From NCBI RefSeq assembly GCF_002234675.1, contig NC_019859.2:593376-657375 (forward strand): a stretch of 64,000 nt of DNA, read 5' to 3'. Both the position numbers and the translations under genes were made by a program. The notes beneath the pieces were generated by a model. The model was not told the DNA's origin, did not search any database, and saw nothing but the letters and a program-made list of their open reading frames with translations. Within the stretch, counting starts at the first letter, position 1, and every line of letters begins with the position of its first letter. Of this stretch, positions 36,280 through 47,700 are shown one piece after another. The DNA comes from Oryzias latipes. Its lineage: Eukaryota > Chordata > Actinopteri > Beloniformes > Adrianichthyidae.

Positions 36280-36438
36280 TTACGAAGCTGCTTTTTCCGC
36301 GCCGCTATGTGACAGTAAACGCGCCACCGAAAAGCATTCTGGGTAGAAGAAAACATGGTGGGAATTTCGAACTCTGTTCTTTCGGTCCGCCTTAAAAGCT
36401 GAATTCGGTTCGGTCTCGGTTCTCCTCACCGGGTCTCC
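36280..36438 (+). promoter_or_regulatory. etaa1 proximal promoter / 5' UTR with a ZNF143-like motif
   Basis: On the minus strand TACCCAGAATGC (36334-36345) resembles the ZNF143/STAF core (CCCAGAATGCA type). It lies about 100 bp upstream of the etaa1 ATG in a region that turns GC-rich towards exon 1. There is no TATA box. Confidence 0.4.
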
Positions 36439-39032
36439 ATGACCGAGGAGCGGCACCGGTTCTGCTCCCCGCCGGAACCGGGCGCGAAACCGCCGCGCGC
36501 GAACCGGCTGAGCCGGAGCTCCAGACAGGCGGAGTCCCCGCGGAGCCGAGGTGAGGAGGCGCGCGGGATCCAGTCGGTTCCGATTCTCCTTCTGCCCCTC
36601 AGAAGGTTCTCTGAGCTTTTTCGTTCCTGCTGGTCGAAGCTTTGAAACGTCATTTATGGAGACGAATGACGTCATGAGGTCCACAGATCCTTTGGTACCG
36701 GAAGGTCCAACCCCCCCTCAGTGTCCTCAAAGCTCTGAGGAACATCCGGGTCCAAAAGTAGAACTCTCCGGTTCTTCAGCGGGTCATGACGATGTTCTGT
36801 GGAGTTCGGGTTCTCCTCCAGACAGGAACCCTGAAACCCGGTCCAGATTCTCCTCCAGGTTTGTTCTTCAGAACTCCCGGTCCAACGACGGACCAACCAG
36901 CGCCGAGCGGACACGTCCAACAACAGAACCAACCAGGATCCACTACAGATGGACCCCATAGAACCTTCTGTCACGTCTTCCCAAAGACGGCCACAAACGG
37001 GTCAGGACCATCCGGTCAGTAAACTCATCAGCACCCTCCTTTTCTGACAGGTCGAGCAGAACTTCTCCCAGAATTCAAGACTCCCACCCGGATCCCCAGA
37101 CCCAAACCCGCATCAGCTTCCAGCGCCGAGTCTCCTGTCAGCGACTCGGACTTCCAGCAGGACATCGTCTGGGACGGCGCCTCGCCGGCACCGCGACGCC
37201 CAGGTGAGCCGTCGCACCTGGAGCTGGACGGGTGGAGTTCTGAGCTGCAGGTTCTGTCTGCAGGCCGGAGACCCGGGAAGCAGTCCGCCGGAACCGTCAG
37301 CATCTCCCAGATCGTCAGCAGGATCGCCCCAAAGGTCGGTGCCGCCGGGTCGTTGGTGGGCATGCACGTGGGCGTGCACGTGGGTGTAACTGTGCTTCCT
37401 GTGCAGCACGGCCGGCCGCGGACCTCAGAACCGAGCCTGCAGCAGTGGATTGGTGACAGCGCCAGCATCCCCTGCACTCCTGAACTTCCAGCTACCAGAA
37501 CCAGGAAGAAGAGGTGAGTCTGAGTCCAAGCAGAACCATGCCAGAACCGAACGTGGGCCCCCGGAGGCCCAAGACTCAGCAGGAGTGCGCACGAGTCACA
37601 CAGCTCCGCCCATTTAGGGGGTGTGGCCTATCCTAAAGAGTTAGCCATGATTAGGGGCGGGGACCCTCTGGACCTGCTTTGGTTTACTCATCATGTGCAT
37701 GTTCTGGAGTGGTTCTGCTGAATTCCTGTTCTGTTTTGGATCAGAACCAGCTCTGATGTCCTGCTGAAGCTTGCCCAGCAGTTCGACCAGAACCTGTTCC
37801 ACCAGGAGGAGGGGCTTCTATCGGACCGGGACCTGGACTTTAGCGACCATCAGAACTTGGAGCCGGCGGCGGACGCTCGGACGGACCCGGACCAACAGTT
37901 GGACAACGACCTGGACTTCCTCTTTGATTGTCCAACTCAGAGCCTGAGCCCGGTGCCGGTACCGTCAACAGAACCGCCTCAGCCTCACCCTGCCACTCTG
38001 ACCACTGCAGCCGTTTCCACGGCGACCTCCAGGAGCTCCTCGACCCGCGACGCATTTGAGGACGACTGGGAAAATGACGACTTGCTGAATGACTCTTTGG
38101 TTCTGGAGATGACTCAGAACCCGCACATGTTCATGACGCCCCAGCTGTGTTCCACCCAGAACCCACCGGGTCAGGGGAACACGCCAGGTCCGGGACCCAG
38201 AGCCCAGAAGGAAAACACCAGACCCAGAGCCTGGTTCCGATTGGACCGGACCTCGGGTTTCTCTGAGAGAAGAAACCAGAAGGTCTGGAGAACGGAGCGG
38301 TCCGGGTCTGTGGTCCCTCAGCAGATGTGCCGTCCAATCAGTACCATGCCAGAACCACAGGGTTTTGGGGTCCAACAGATAACTTGTCCTGGTGAGGTTG
38401 TCCATAAGAACCCTGACCCGGTTTCTTCCCAAAGAAGCCCTCCTGACGTGGACGAGGATCTGGACTTGTTGTTCTCCTCAGAACCGGTCTGGGATGATCC
38501 GGCTGACGACGAGCTGCTGTGTGAGGTCTGTGACGAACTGGAGAACCAGATCCAGAACCGCCAGAGAGCAGTTCTGCAGCCGACCCACAGGACCCAAGAC
38601 AACCAAATCCAAACTTCAGCTGCTAGCCCCTCCGGTCCGGGGGAGGGCGCCGTACCGACGAGCACCGCAGCCACATCCACAGGGAGGGCGTCTGTGTCGC
38701 CATGGCAACAGGGAGGAGCCCAAAACACCGTTTCCATGACGAGTAAGAACACACACACACAAACCAACATCCATGCCCCGCACTTTGGTTCTGATCCTGA
38801 TCGGTGAACCTGGACAGAACCTCTGGGTCCTGCCCTTCTGGTCATGTGATCGTGTTGCCGTGGCTGCAGGTGTCTCTCTGTTACATGGTTCATGTGGCTG
38901 ATGATGTCACTTCCTCCTGCAGGTGGCGGGAAATGCTCAGCGGCGGAGATCGAGCTGAAGAAGCAGCGGGCTGTGGAGCGGCGTCGGCAGAGGCTACGGG
39001 CTGCACAGAACCTCCACTCTGACCCAAACTGA
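36439..39032 (+). CDS. etaa1: ETAA1, RPA-binding activator of ATR kinase, 6 exons, 516 aa
   Basis: ETAA1 is recruited to RPA-coated single-stranded DNA at stressed replication forks and activates ATR-ATRIP. Exons are 36439-36550, 37051-37203, 37264-37334, 37407-37513, 37745-38742 and 38923-39032; phases agree and the sum is 1551 nt. The conserved N-terminal half has DSDFQQDIVWD (residues 69-79), VSISQIVSRIAPKHGRP (100-116) and SLQQWIGDS (122-130), within the region corresponding to the ATR-activating domain. Next comes an acidic segment, DDWENDDLLNDSLVLEMTQNP, which resembles an RPA-binding block of ETAA1. The C-terminus, CSAAEIELKKQRAVERRRQR, is the RPA32-binding helix of the SMARCAL1/XPA type. 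The protein is much shorter than the roughly 926-residue human form; the loss is in the low-complexity middle. An AATAAA lies at 39256-39261. Confidence 0.92.
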
Positions 39033-39255
39033 ACCCGAGCAGAACCTCTGAAGAACCGGTGAGGGAGGTGATCCGGCAGCGCTTTGCTGGTTCTGGACGT
39101 TTCAGAGCCAGTGATGAATTTTGATGTAGCCCCTCCTCAAAGCGGCCCAGAAGTGGGCGTGGTCTGTTCCACTGCTGAGCAGACGGTGTGAGTGTCATGA
39201 TGAGGGACTGAGACGAAGACCTCCACATGCGGGAAATACTTTTTGTACAGACATG

Positions 39256-39261
39256 AATAAA
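39256..39261 (+). terminator. etaa1 poly(A) signal AATAAA
   Basis: A canonical AATAAA lies 224 bp after the etaa1 stop codon. It is followed within about 10 bp by the start of the 38/39-bp minisatellite. Confidence 0.75.
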
Positions 39262-39269
39262 TCTGATCT

Positions 39270-41705
39270 GACGTCTGCTTCTGCGTGTCTTTCAAAATAA
39301 GAGTCTAGGACGTCGGTGTCTGCGTGTCTTTCAAAGTAAGAGTCTGGACATCTGCCTCTGCGTGTCTTTCAAATAAGAGTCTCGGACGTCGGTCTCTGCG
39401 TGTCTTTCAAAGTAAGAGTCTGGACTTCGGCCTCTGCGTGTCTTTCAAAGTAAGAGTCTAGGACGTCGGTGTCTGCGTGTCTTTCAAAATAAGAGTCTCG
39501 GACGTCGGTCTCTGCGTGTCTTTCAAAGTAAGAGTCTGGACATCGGCCTCTGCGTTTCTTTCAAAATAAGAGTCAAGGACGTCGGTCTCTGCGTGTCTTT
39601 CAAAGTAAGAGTCTCGGACGTCGGTCTCTGCGTGTCTTTCAAAGTAAGAGTCTGGACATCGGCCTCTGCGTGTCTTTCAAAATAAGAGTCTAAGACGTTG
39701 GTCTCTGCGTGTCTTTCAAAGTAAGAGTCTGGACGTCGGTCTCTGCGTGTCTTTCAAAGTAAGAGTCTAGGACGTCGGTGTCTGCGTGTCTTTCAAAATA
39801 AGAGTCTCGGACGTCGGTCTCTGCGTGTCTTTCAAAGTAAGAGTCTGGACTTCGGCCTCTGCGTGTCTTTCAAAGTAAGAGTCTAGGACGTCGGTGTCTG
39901 CGTGTCTTTCAAAATAAGAGTCTCGGACGTCGGTCTCTGCGTGTCTTTCAAAGTAAGAGTCTGGACATCGGCCTCTGCGTTTCTTTCAAAATAAGAGTCA
40001 AGGACGTCGGTCTCTGCGTGTCTTTCAAAGTAAGAGTCTCGGACGTCGGTCTCTGCGTGTCTTTCAAAGTAAGAGTCTGGACATCGGCCTCTGCGTGTCT
40101 TTCAAAATAAGAGTCTAAGACGTTGGTCTCTGCGTGTCTTTCAAAGTAAGAGTCTGGACGTCGGTCTCTGCGTGTCTTTCAAAGTAAGAGTCTGGACATT
40201 GGCCTCTGCGTGTCTTTCAAAATAAGAGTCTCGGACGTTGGTCTCTGCGTGTCTTTCAAAGTAAGAGTCTGGACATCGGCCTCTGCGTGTCTTTCAAAGT
40301 AAGAGTCTGGACATCGGCCTCTGCGTGTTTTTCAAAGTAAGAGTCTGGACATTGGCCTCTGCGTGTCTTTCAAAATAAGAGTCTCGGACGTCGGTCTCTG
40401 CGTGTCTTTCAAAGTAAGAGTCTGGACATCGGCCTCTGCGTGTCTTTCAAAATAAGAGTCTAAGACGTTGGTCTCTGCGTGTCTTTCAAAGTAAGAGTCT
40501 GGACGTCGGTCTCTGCGTGTCTTTCAAAGTAAGAGTCTGGACATTGGCCTCTGCGTGTCTTTCAAAATAAGAGTCTCGGACGTCGGTCTCTGCGTGTCTT
40601 TCAAAGTAAGAGTCTGGACATCGGCCTCTGCGTGTCTTTCAAAATAAGAGTCTAAGACGTTGGTCTCTGCGTGTCTTTCAAAGTAAGAGTCTGGACGTCG
40701 GTCTCTGCGTGTCTTTCAAAGTAAGAGTCTGGACATTGGCCTCTGCGTGTCTTTCAAAATAAGAGTCTCGGACGTTGGTCTCTGCGTGTCTTTCAAAGTA
40801 AGAGTCTGGACTTCGGCCTCTGCGTGTCTTTCAAAGTAAGAGTCTAGGACGTCGGTGTCTGCGTGTCTTTCAAAATAAGAGTCTCGGACGTCGGTCTCTG
40901 CGTGTCTTTCAAAGTAAGAGTCTGGACATCGGCCTCTGCGTTTCTTTCAAAATAAGAGTCAAGGACGTCGGTCTCTGCGTGTCTTTCAAAGTAAGAGTCT
41001 CGGACGTCGGTCTCTGCGTGTCTTTCAAAGTAAGAGTCTGGACATCGGCCTCTGCGTGTCTTTCAAAATAAGAGTCTAAGACGTTGGTCTCTGCGTGTCT
41101 TTCAAAGTAAGAGTCTGGACGTCGGTCTCTGCGTGTCTTTCAAAGTAAGAGTCTGGACATTGGCCTCTGCGTGTCTTTCAAAATAAGAGTCTCGGACGTT
41201 GGTCTCTGCGTGTCTTTCAAAGTAAGAGTCTGGACATCGGCCTCTGCGTGTCTTTCAAAGTAAGAGTCTGGACATCGGCCTCTGCGTGTTTTTCAAAGTA
41301 AGAGTCTGGACATCGGCCTCTGCGTGTCTTTCAAAGTAAGAGTCTCGGACGTCGGTCTCTGCGTGTCTTTCAAAGTAAGAGTTCGGACATCGGCCTCTGC
41401 GTGTCTTTCAAAGTAAGAGTCTGGACATCGGTCTCTGCGTGTCTTTCAAAATAAGAGTCTCGGACGTCGGTCTCTGCGTGTCTTTCAAAGTAAGAGTCTG
41501 GACATCGGCCTCTGCGTGTCTTTCAAAATAAGAGTCTAGGACGTCGGTCTCTGCGTGTCTTTCAAAATAAGAGTCTCGGACATCGGCCTCTGCGTGTCTT
41601 TCAAAGTAAGAGTCTGGACATCGGCCTCTGCGTGTCTTTCAAAGTAAGAGTCTGGACATCGGCCTCTGCGTGTCTTTCAAAATAAGAGTCTCGGACGTCG
41701 ATCTG
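39270..41705. repeat. 38/39-bp minisatellite, about 2.4 kb (roughly 63 units), 3' of etaa1
   Basis: The unit contains CTCTGCGTGTCTTTCAAAGT (or ...AAAAT) followed by AAGAGTCT and GGACATCGG or a CGGACGTCGG variant, which makes the spacing 38 or 39 bp. Ordered blocks of variants recur, for example the group with TTTCTTTCAAAATAAGAGTCA at about 39555, 39978 and 40943. It lies between the etaa1 poly(A) signal and the 3' end of the ppp3r1-like gene. Confidence 0.95.
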
Positions 41706-42082
41706 ATTTCTGTTTCTGCTCTTCCAGCTGACCTTAAACAGGAACTCTGGTTTCTATCAGGTCATTTCAAAGGAACCAGCCAAGTTCCCAGAATGCACCA
41801 CTACGCCCAGAACCGCTGTGGCTTCAGGAGCAGCTGAGGTCCAATCAGAACCACAAAGACCCCCCCAACCACAGCTGACGCTGCCACATGAAACCCTCTG
41901 CATCCTCATCCCACTGAGAATGACTGCTGCCCGGCCTGACACGCAGGAAGTCTCTTATTTTGAAATGCAGCTCTGTTTCCAGCTTTTCTGCAGTCAGACG
42001 TTCACACGGGTTTAAACCTCCGACCCAAACTGGTGGTTGAACTCGTTTACTGGAGCAGACGGACCGATACCCAGCAAAAACG
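41706..42082. other. Intergenic sequence between the 38/39-bp array and the ppp3r1-like 3' end
   Basis: Unique sequence without a recognisable exon. It contains TTCCCAGAATGCAC at 41785-41798, a strong ZNF143/STAF-type core, although no gene start is evident beside it. Confidence 0.4.
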
Positions 42083-42088
42083 TTTATT
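42083..42088 (-). terminator. Poly(A) signal of the ppp3r1-like gene
   Basis: TTTATT on the plus strand reads AATAAA on the minus strand, about 146 bp beyond the last ppp3r1-like stop codon (42234-42236). Confidence 0.6.
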
Positions 42089-42233
42089 GGAGAAACTACC
42101 CACAGTGCCTCAGTACATGAACAAAGTACCACTGTAGTTTGTAACTGATTACTTTTGAAAAGTACTCTTCTACTAAACATGAAGGGAAGGCTGGACTTCA
42201 GAGCTGCTGTCCAACCGGAGGTCCGCTGCCACA

Positions 42234-43437
42234 TCAGACGTCAACCACCATCTTTTTGTGGAAGTCCAGTCCGCCGACCACCTGCAGGACACAGACAGGA
42301 AGTGAGGTCACAGGCACTTCCTGTTTGAATGCGTCAGTGAATCAAGCAGGATGAGAGCTTCTGGGAGCTGCGAGCTAACAGAGCGCCGTGTGTCGGGGGG
42401 GGGGGGGGCACACGCCAACCTCTCAAAGCAAACAGACTCGGGGGTTTGAACTCCAAGCAGCTCCTGAGAGCAGACGGAGTCGGACCCGGTCCGCCTCACC
42501 TGTCTGAACGCCGTCTCCGTCCTGGTCGGCGCTGATGATGGTTTTATCCACGACCTGCTGCAGCTCCCAGTCCTTCAGGTTGCTGCCCGCCATCGTCTTC
42601 AGGACCTGAAACAGCTCGCCGTTCGAGATGAAGCCGTCTTTGTCCACGTCGTAGATCCTGAAGGCGACTGAGGACAGAGAGGAAGGTCAGGAAGTCTTCC
42701 TCACTTCGAATCGGACCCCCGAACATCAGAACCCCCAGAGAAGAGGCTGAGTCTTCTTCCAGTTAGGAGGTTCTGAGGAGAAACCATCATGGAGGACAGG
42801 TTCTTCTGGCTCCTCTCCACGTGCACACTCACGTGCACGGCAGAGGGAACATGCAGACGGTCAGACTCATGGTCCTCTCAGCACAGAAGGGGGGGGGGGT
42901 CCTCTGGGGGTTCAGGTGAGGTTCGTGCCCAGAACCCCCACCCTAAAAGAGCCTGCAGGACCCTAACAGCCCCCCATGGATGAAGGACTGACTCACATTG
43001 CAGCTTCTGCTCTCTGCTGCCTCCAACGCTGAACTGGGAGATGCCCTCCATGAACTCTGCAAACACAGCGACACTCAGAACCGGGCCCTTCTGCCCCCCA
43101 GTGGACCAGCACATGGACCTGAACCTGCAGGGGAGTCTGCGTTCACCTCTGAAGTCGATCTCGCCGTCACCGTCGGTGTCGAATATGTCGATGACCCGTG
43201 GAACCAGGGGGTTCTGCTGCAGCTCAGGGAGGGACATGAACTCCCCCACGCTCAGGGAGCCCGACCCATCCAGGTCAAGCTTCTTAAACCTCTTCTTCAG
43301 CCTCTTAATCTCACCAGCCTGACCTGCAACGACACACAGCAGGTGCTGACCCACCAGGGTTCTGGACTCTCCAGGTTCTGACCCGGGAGCTCTGCCCCCC
43401 CCCATCACTCACCGGGGCTCTGCCTGGTGCTGGCCAT
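42234..43437 (-). CDS. ppp3r1: Calcineurin subunit B-like protein (ppp3r1-like), possibly defective
   Basis: Regulatory EF-hand subunit of the Ca2+/calmodulin-dependent phosphatase calcineurin. Minus-strand exons: 43413-43437, 43147-43323, 42997-43056, 42500-42667 and 42234-42281. EF1 ([13 protein letters not shown]), EF2 ([13 protein letters not shown]) and EF3 ([13 protein letters not shown]) are complete, as are [18 protein letters not shown] and the C-terminal [15 protein letters not shown]. Two features do not fit. First, the only start I find gives [17 protein letters not shown] instead of the family start MGNEAS...DADEIKRL, so the myristoylated Gly2 is absent. Second, exon 4 stops at [10 protein letters not shown] with a good donor, so the second half of EF4 (family ISFEEFCA) is missing and exons 4 and 5 do not join in frame. 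Alternatives are an undetected exon, a local assembly error near the G-run at 42396, or a decaying paralogue. Confidence 0.75.
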
Positions 43438-43970
43438 GGCAGCTGCAGGATCTCTGTGAAGGAGCGGCGGACCTCCCGACGTCTCGGTTAAGCCGGGTCA
43501 TGTGACAGCAGTGTGACCGGGGGGGAGGGGGCCTCCACCCCCCCTGACAGAGGGAGCAGCATGACAATGAGTCTCCGTCTGTCATTAACCTCAACGACAG
43601 CAGTGTCTGAACTCCGTCTACACGGGTCCAGACAGAACCAGAGAACTGGACCGGGTCTGTGTGACGTCATCCACAGAAAACGGTCAACTTCCTTCCAAAC
43701 AAGGAAGTCGATTCAGTCCACCTTTTTGTACAATACGGACGCCGCCATGTTGGAGCCAGACATCAGGAAGCACTGACTGGTCCGAGTCAGTCTGAGTCAT
43801 CGTTTCTATAGCAACCACGCTCACCAATCAGGAGGGAGCTTGTTGGAAGGCCACACCCCTAACATTTCAAAGCAGGCCACACCCCATCTGTTGATCAAAC
43901 GTTTTAAACGTTGCATAAGGGGCCAATAGGCTCCGCCTACTTTTAGTTGTGGCATCTGATTGGTTAGTTT
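43438..43970 (-). promoter_or_regulatory. Promoter region of the ppp3r1-like gene
   Basis: Upstream of the minus-strand start, a YY1-like GCCGCCATGTTGG lies at 43741-43753. CCAAT-type boxes occur near 43826 (CCAATCAG), 43923 (CCAATAGG) and, inverted, near 43956 (TGATTGG). There is no TATA box. Assignment is by position and motif only. Confidence 0.4.
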
Positions 43971-44197
43971 ATAACTTAAATGAAGAGAAAATATCAAAGA
44001 ATTAGGATTATCAGGAAGATGTTTAAAGATCCAGAACGGTTCTCCTGGAGAACGACGGAGGGACAGACGTTTCTCTACAGAAGTCTGTGTACTTCCTGTT
44101 TGGAACGCCAGGGGGCGGGGCCACTCTGTCCACTTGTAGAGTCGTGTAGAAGTTCTCAGGATTCAAGCAATAGACCCACGATGAAGTTGAAAGGACT
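43971..44197. other. Short intergenic interval between the ppp3r1-like promoter and the esf1 3' end
   Basis: No gene or element is recognised in this stretch. It marks the junction between the spred2/etaa1/ppp3r1 block and the esf1/ndufaf5 block. Confidence 0.4.
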
Positions 44198-44203
44198 TTT
44201 ATT
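44198..44203 (-). terminator. Probable esf1 poly(A) signal
   Basis: TTTATT on the plus strand reads AATAAA on the minus strand, about 530 bp beyond the esf1 stop codon. It is the only canonical signal I found in the expected 3' UTR. Confidence 0.5.
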
Positions 44204-44731
44204 TTAAAAGGTCAGGATGTGGGGATGTTCTTCTTGACTTTGACGGAAAGGTCAATGGTCAGAAATACGTCAGGAATCAAACAAAGGCGTCATTTAGAAA
44301 GGTTTAGAACAGATTACTGGATTTGAACAGATTCACATCATTTTAGCTTCAGAAACTTTCCAGGAAGCCTTTTCTCTTTAGTCCTGAGCAGACGGCTGGA
44401 GATCTGAACGCAGATACAAAACATGGACAGAGACATCTTTGTTTACTGACCAGCGGTCCATAAATGTTCAGGTCGGACCAGCAAAGCTCTTCTGGTTCGT
44501 CCGGTCCCGGCAGAGAACCACGAGAACGCAGAACCGAGGTTCTACAGCCGTGATTCTCTGTCGGATCAGCAGATTCAGCATTACTGAACCCAACAGATCA
44601 TTGATTGACCGTCATTAAAGCCATCAAACACGAGTCGGATCGGATTCAGATTTCTGCTCCGTGTCCTTTGGTAATACCAGCACAGAGGTCGTGACCTGGC
44701 ATGGTCCCGCCTTCAGGAGGTTCAGCCACGC

Positions 44732-47700
44732 CTACGCCGTCTTCTGCTTCTTCCGGGCCTGAAACTGCTGCGTTTTGCTCTTTATTGATTTGACGAGCAA
44801 CGACAGACTTGGGTCCATGTCTTTCTTTGACGCCATGGTCTCAGAGTCATTTTCCCGCCTTTCTGCGGCAGCTTCCTGTGTCATGGCCGCCTGTCTGTGC
44901 GAAGGTGTGGCCTCCTGAGCGTCGAGCTTGTCCTCCAGGTGGCGCTGCTGCTCTTCTCTGCGTCGCTGCTTCTCTGCCAGGATGCTCTGCATGGCCTTGG
45001 TCTTCCTGTAGTTGGGGTGGGAGGGGTCCAGGCTGAAGAGATGGGAGGTGAAGATGGCCTGGAAGCGGGGGTCCTGAACGTCAACCTGAAACCAAACAAC
45101 GGGGTCACAGAACGCTGCTGCAGTGGAACCACAGACTCTGGAGGATCCCTGCATCCTCTTTACTGCTGTGTCCCAACCAGGAACCTCCTCCAGGGAGGGG
45201 CATTCGTCTACAGAAACGCCTCCATTTAATGATGCAGCTACACCAAAGACCACATCTCAGTATTAAGCATGTGAAACCACCAACAAGGACTCTGGCGGGG
45301 TCACCGTAAGGACTCTGGCGGGGTCACCGTAAGGACCCCGGCGGGGTCACCGTAAGGACCCCGGCGGGGTCACCGTAAGGACTGCGGCGGGGTCACCGTA
45401 AGGACCCCGGCGGGGTCACCGTAAGGACCCCGGCGGGGTCACCGTAAGGACCCCGGCGGGGTCACCGTAAGGACCCCGGCGGGGTCACCGTAAGGACTCT
45501 GGCGGGGTCACCGTAAGGATTCCGGCGGGGTCACCGTAAGGACCCCGGAAGGGTCACAGTAAGGACTGCGGCGGGGTCACCGTAAGGACCCCGGCGGGGT
45601 CATCGTAAGGACCCCGGCGGGGTCACCGTAAGGACCCCGGCGGGGTCACAGTAAGGACTGCGGCAAATCAACCATAAAGGCTCCGGCAAAGCTGGAAATG
45701 AACTTCCATCCTTAACAGAATCTTTGGAGGAAGTCGATCATTTATCTTCCAACTAGAAAACCTTCTCAGATGAGCAACACACCCAAGATCAGAAGTCTCA
45801 CCTGGAAGCCGTCATCCTCCAGTAGCTCCGCCCCTTTCTTCAGGAGCTTCTTCCTTTTCTTCTTGCTCAGGTTCTGCTGCTCCACGATGCGGTCGTAGTT
45901 GAAGTGTGCGTGTTTGGGGTCCGTGTCGTCCTCCATCAGCAGAGCCATCTCAGCCTGGAACACAAACAGGGTCAGCTCCAGCTGGAAGCAGCAGTTCTCC
46001 TCAGTGGGAGGGGCTTCGCCTGACCTGCTGTTTCTCCAGCTCCTCGCCGTTGTCGGCAGCACATATTTCCACCTTCTTCTTCTTCTTCGGTTTTCTCTTC
46101 ATGTCTGCAACAGAAGAAGAGTTGGACTCTGACCCTCATCATCCAGAAAGAACCCAGGAGCTCCTCTGGGACGTGGACACTTCTTGATGTCAGAGTTCCT
46201 CTGAACGTCTCCAGGAACAGCGACAAACAGCAACACGTTCGTAGCAGCAACACCTTCAACCATCAACAACCCGAGCCGTCACCAGAGAACCGGCAGTCAG
46301 GCGCGTGGCGGTGGTTTCCCACCAGCAATGAGGTTCTAGGCTGAAGCACTGACCACTGCGTTCCCCTCCGAGCTCCTCCACAAAGAAGGGGTCGCTGAGG
46401 TCGACGTCATCAGGAAGCTGGTCATCGCTGAGCTCGCCATCAGACGCCCCCTACAGGGAATAAGGTCACATGACTCAGGAGGAGGCACAAAGGTTAAACC
46501 CAGTAAAGCATCGACTCTCTAGCAGCCTGGTTATCTGGGGGGCGGAGTCACAGGCCTTGATGACCAAACCCACATTCCTGTTTTCCATGAAGAAAACCAA
46601 ACAGGATCCACTAAGATCAACCCCATGATGTGGACCCCCTGAACCTTCAGTGTTGGTGTCCAGCCCACCTGCTTCTTCCCGCTCTTCTTCTCCTTCTTCT
46701 TCTGCAGGTACCCCTCCCAGGGCGTCAGCTTGTCCTTCCCCTCCAGCTTTTCCTTCACCAGCTTCTCCGTGGTCTCCTTCAGACCTGCAGAAACCACACA
46801 GCAGCTGTGAATCCAGTCCAAAGCTGCTCCCGGACCAGGTCTATGCTGTTCTTCCTGTTCCTGGTCTTAGTGGATGCTATCCATGCTCCCGGTTCTCCCT
46901 CCAAGGTGACATGGGAGAAGTGGGAGGATGTTGTCAACAAGCTGGAGGGGAAGATGGAGAAGTGGTGATGGCTGCTCCCCCAGACGTCTTCTAGGGTTAG
47001 AGTTCTGGTCATCAACTACCGTGTTGCTTCCCTGTTTGGGTCCTGATGGGGGGGGGGTCTCACTGGACATCAGCTTCGTCCCTTCAGTCCCAACGGCCCG
47101 ACTCTGAGGACGTTGTCCATGTTAGTCATTGGAGGGGAGGACGGACCACCTGGCAGAGTTCTTTACAAGGCCCCTGTATGGAGAACCGGAGACCTGCGAT
47201 GGCGGCTCTTAAACGGTTCTGTTGCTTCTTTTATCTCTGTTGTTACCGTCTCTGACCGCCGGCCTTTCTGCCGTCAGAGGGAGACGGTTTCTGTTTTTAG
47301 GGAGTGAGAGTGGATTTGTGGTTTTGGTTATGGGTCAGGATACAAGAAGACAGAGAGAGAGAGAAGTTGGAGCTGTGGTACCACAGTCAGAGTTCGCCTA
47401 AACGTCTCCAGGAACAGCGACAAACAGCAACATGTTCGTAGCAGCAACACCTTCAACTGTGGTACCACAGTTACTGTGGTAACTAGTTACCACAGTAACT
47501 AGTGTTCTTCATGTTCCTCATGAATTTCAATTCTCTAACATTTTGTTAAATGATCCCAAACTGCATGAAAACCTGAGGTTCCCTGAGGAACCTCGTTTTA
47601 GAACCTTCAGCAGAATCTCTCCAGTTCTTAGAAAAACCACCGTTTGCTCCTGAACATTTTCCAGTACCGTTTCATTACAAACTGGAGATCCCCCTTTGGG

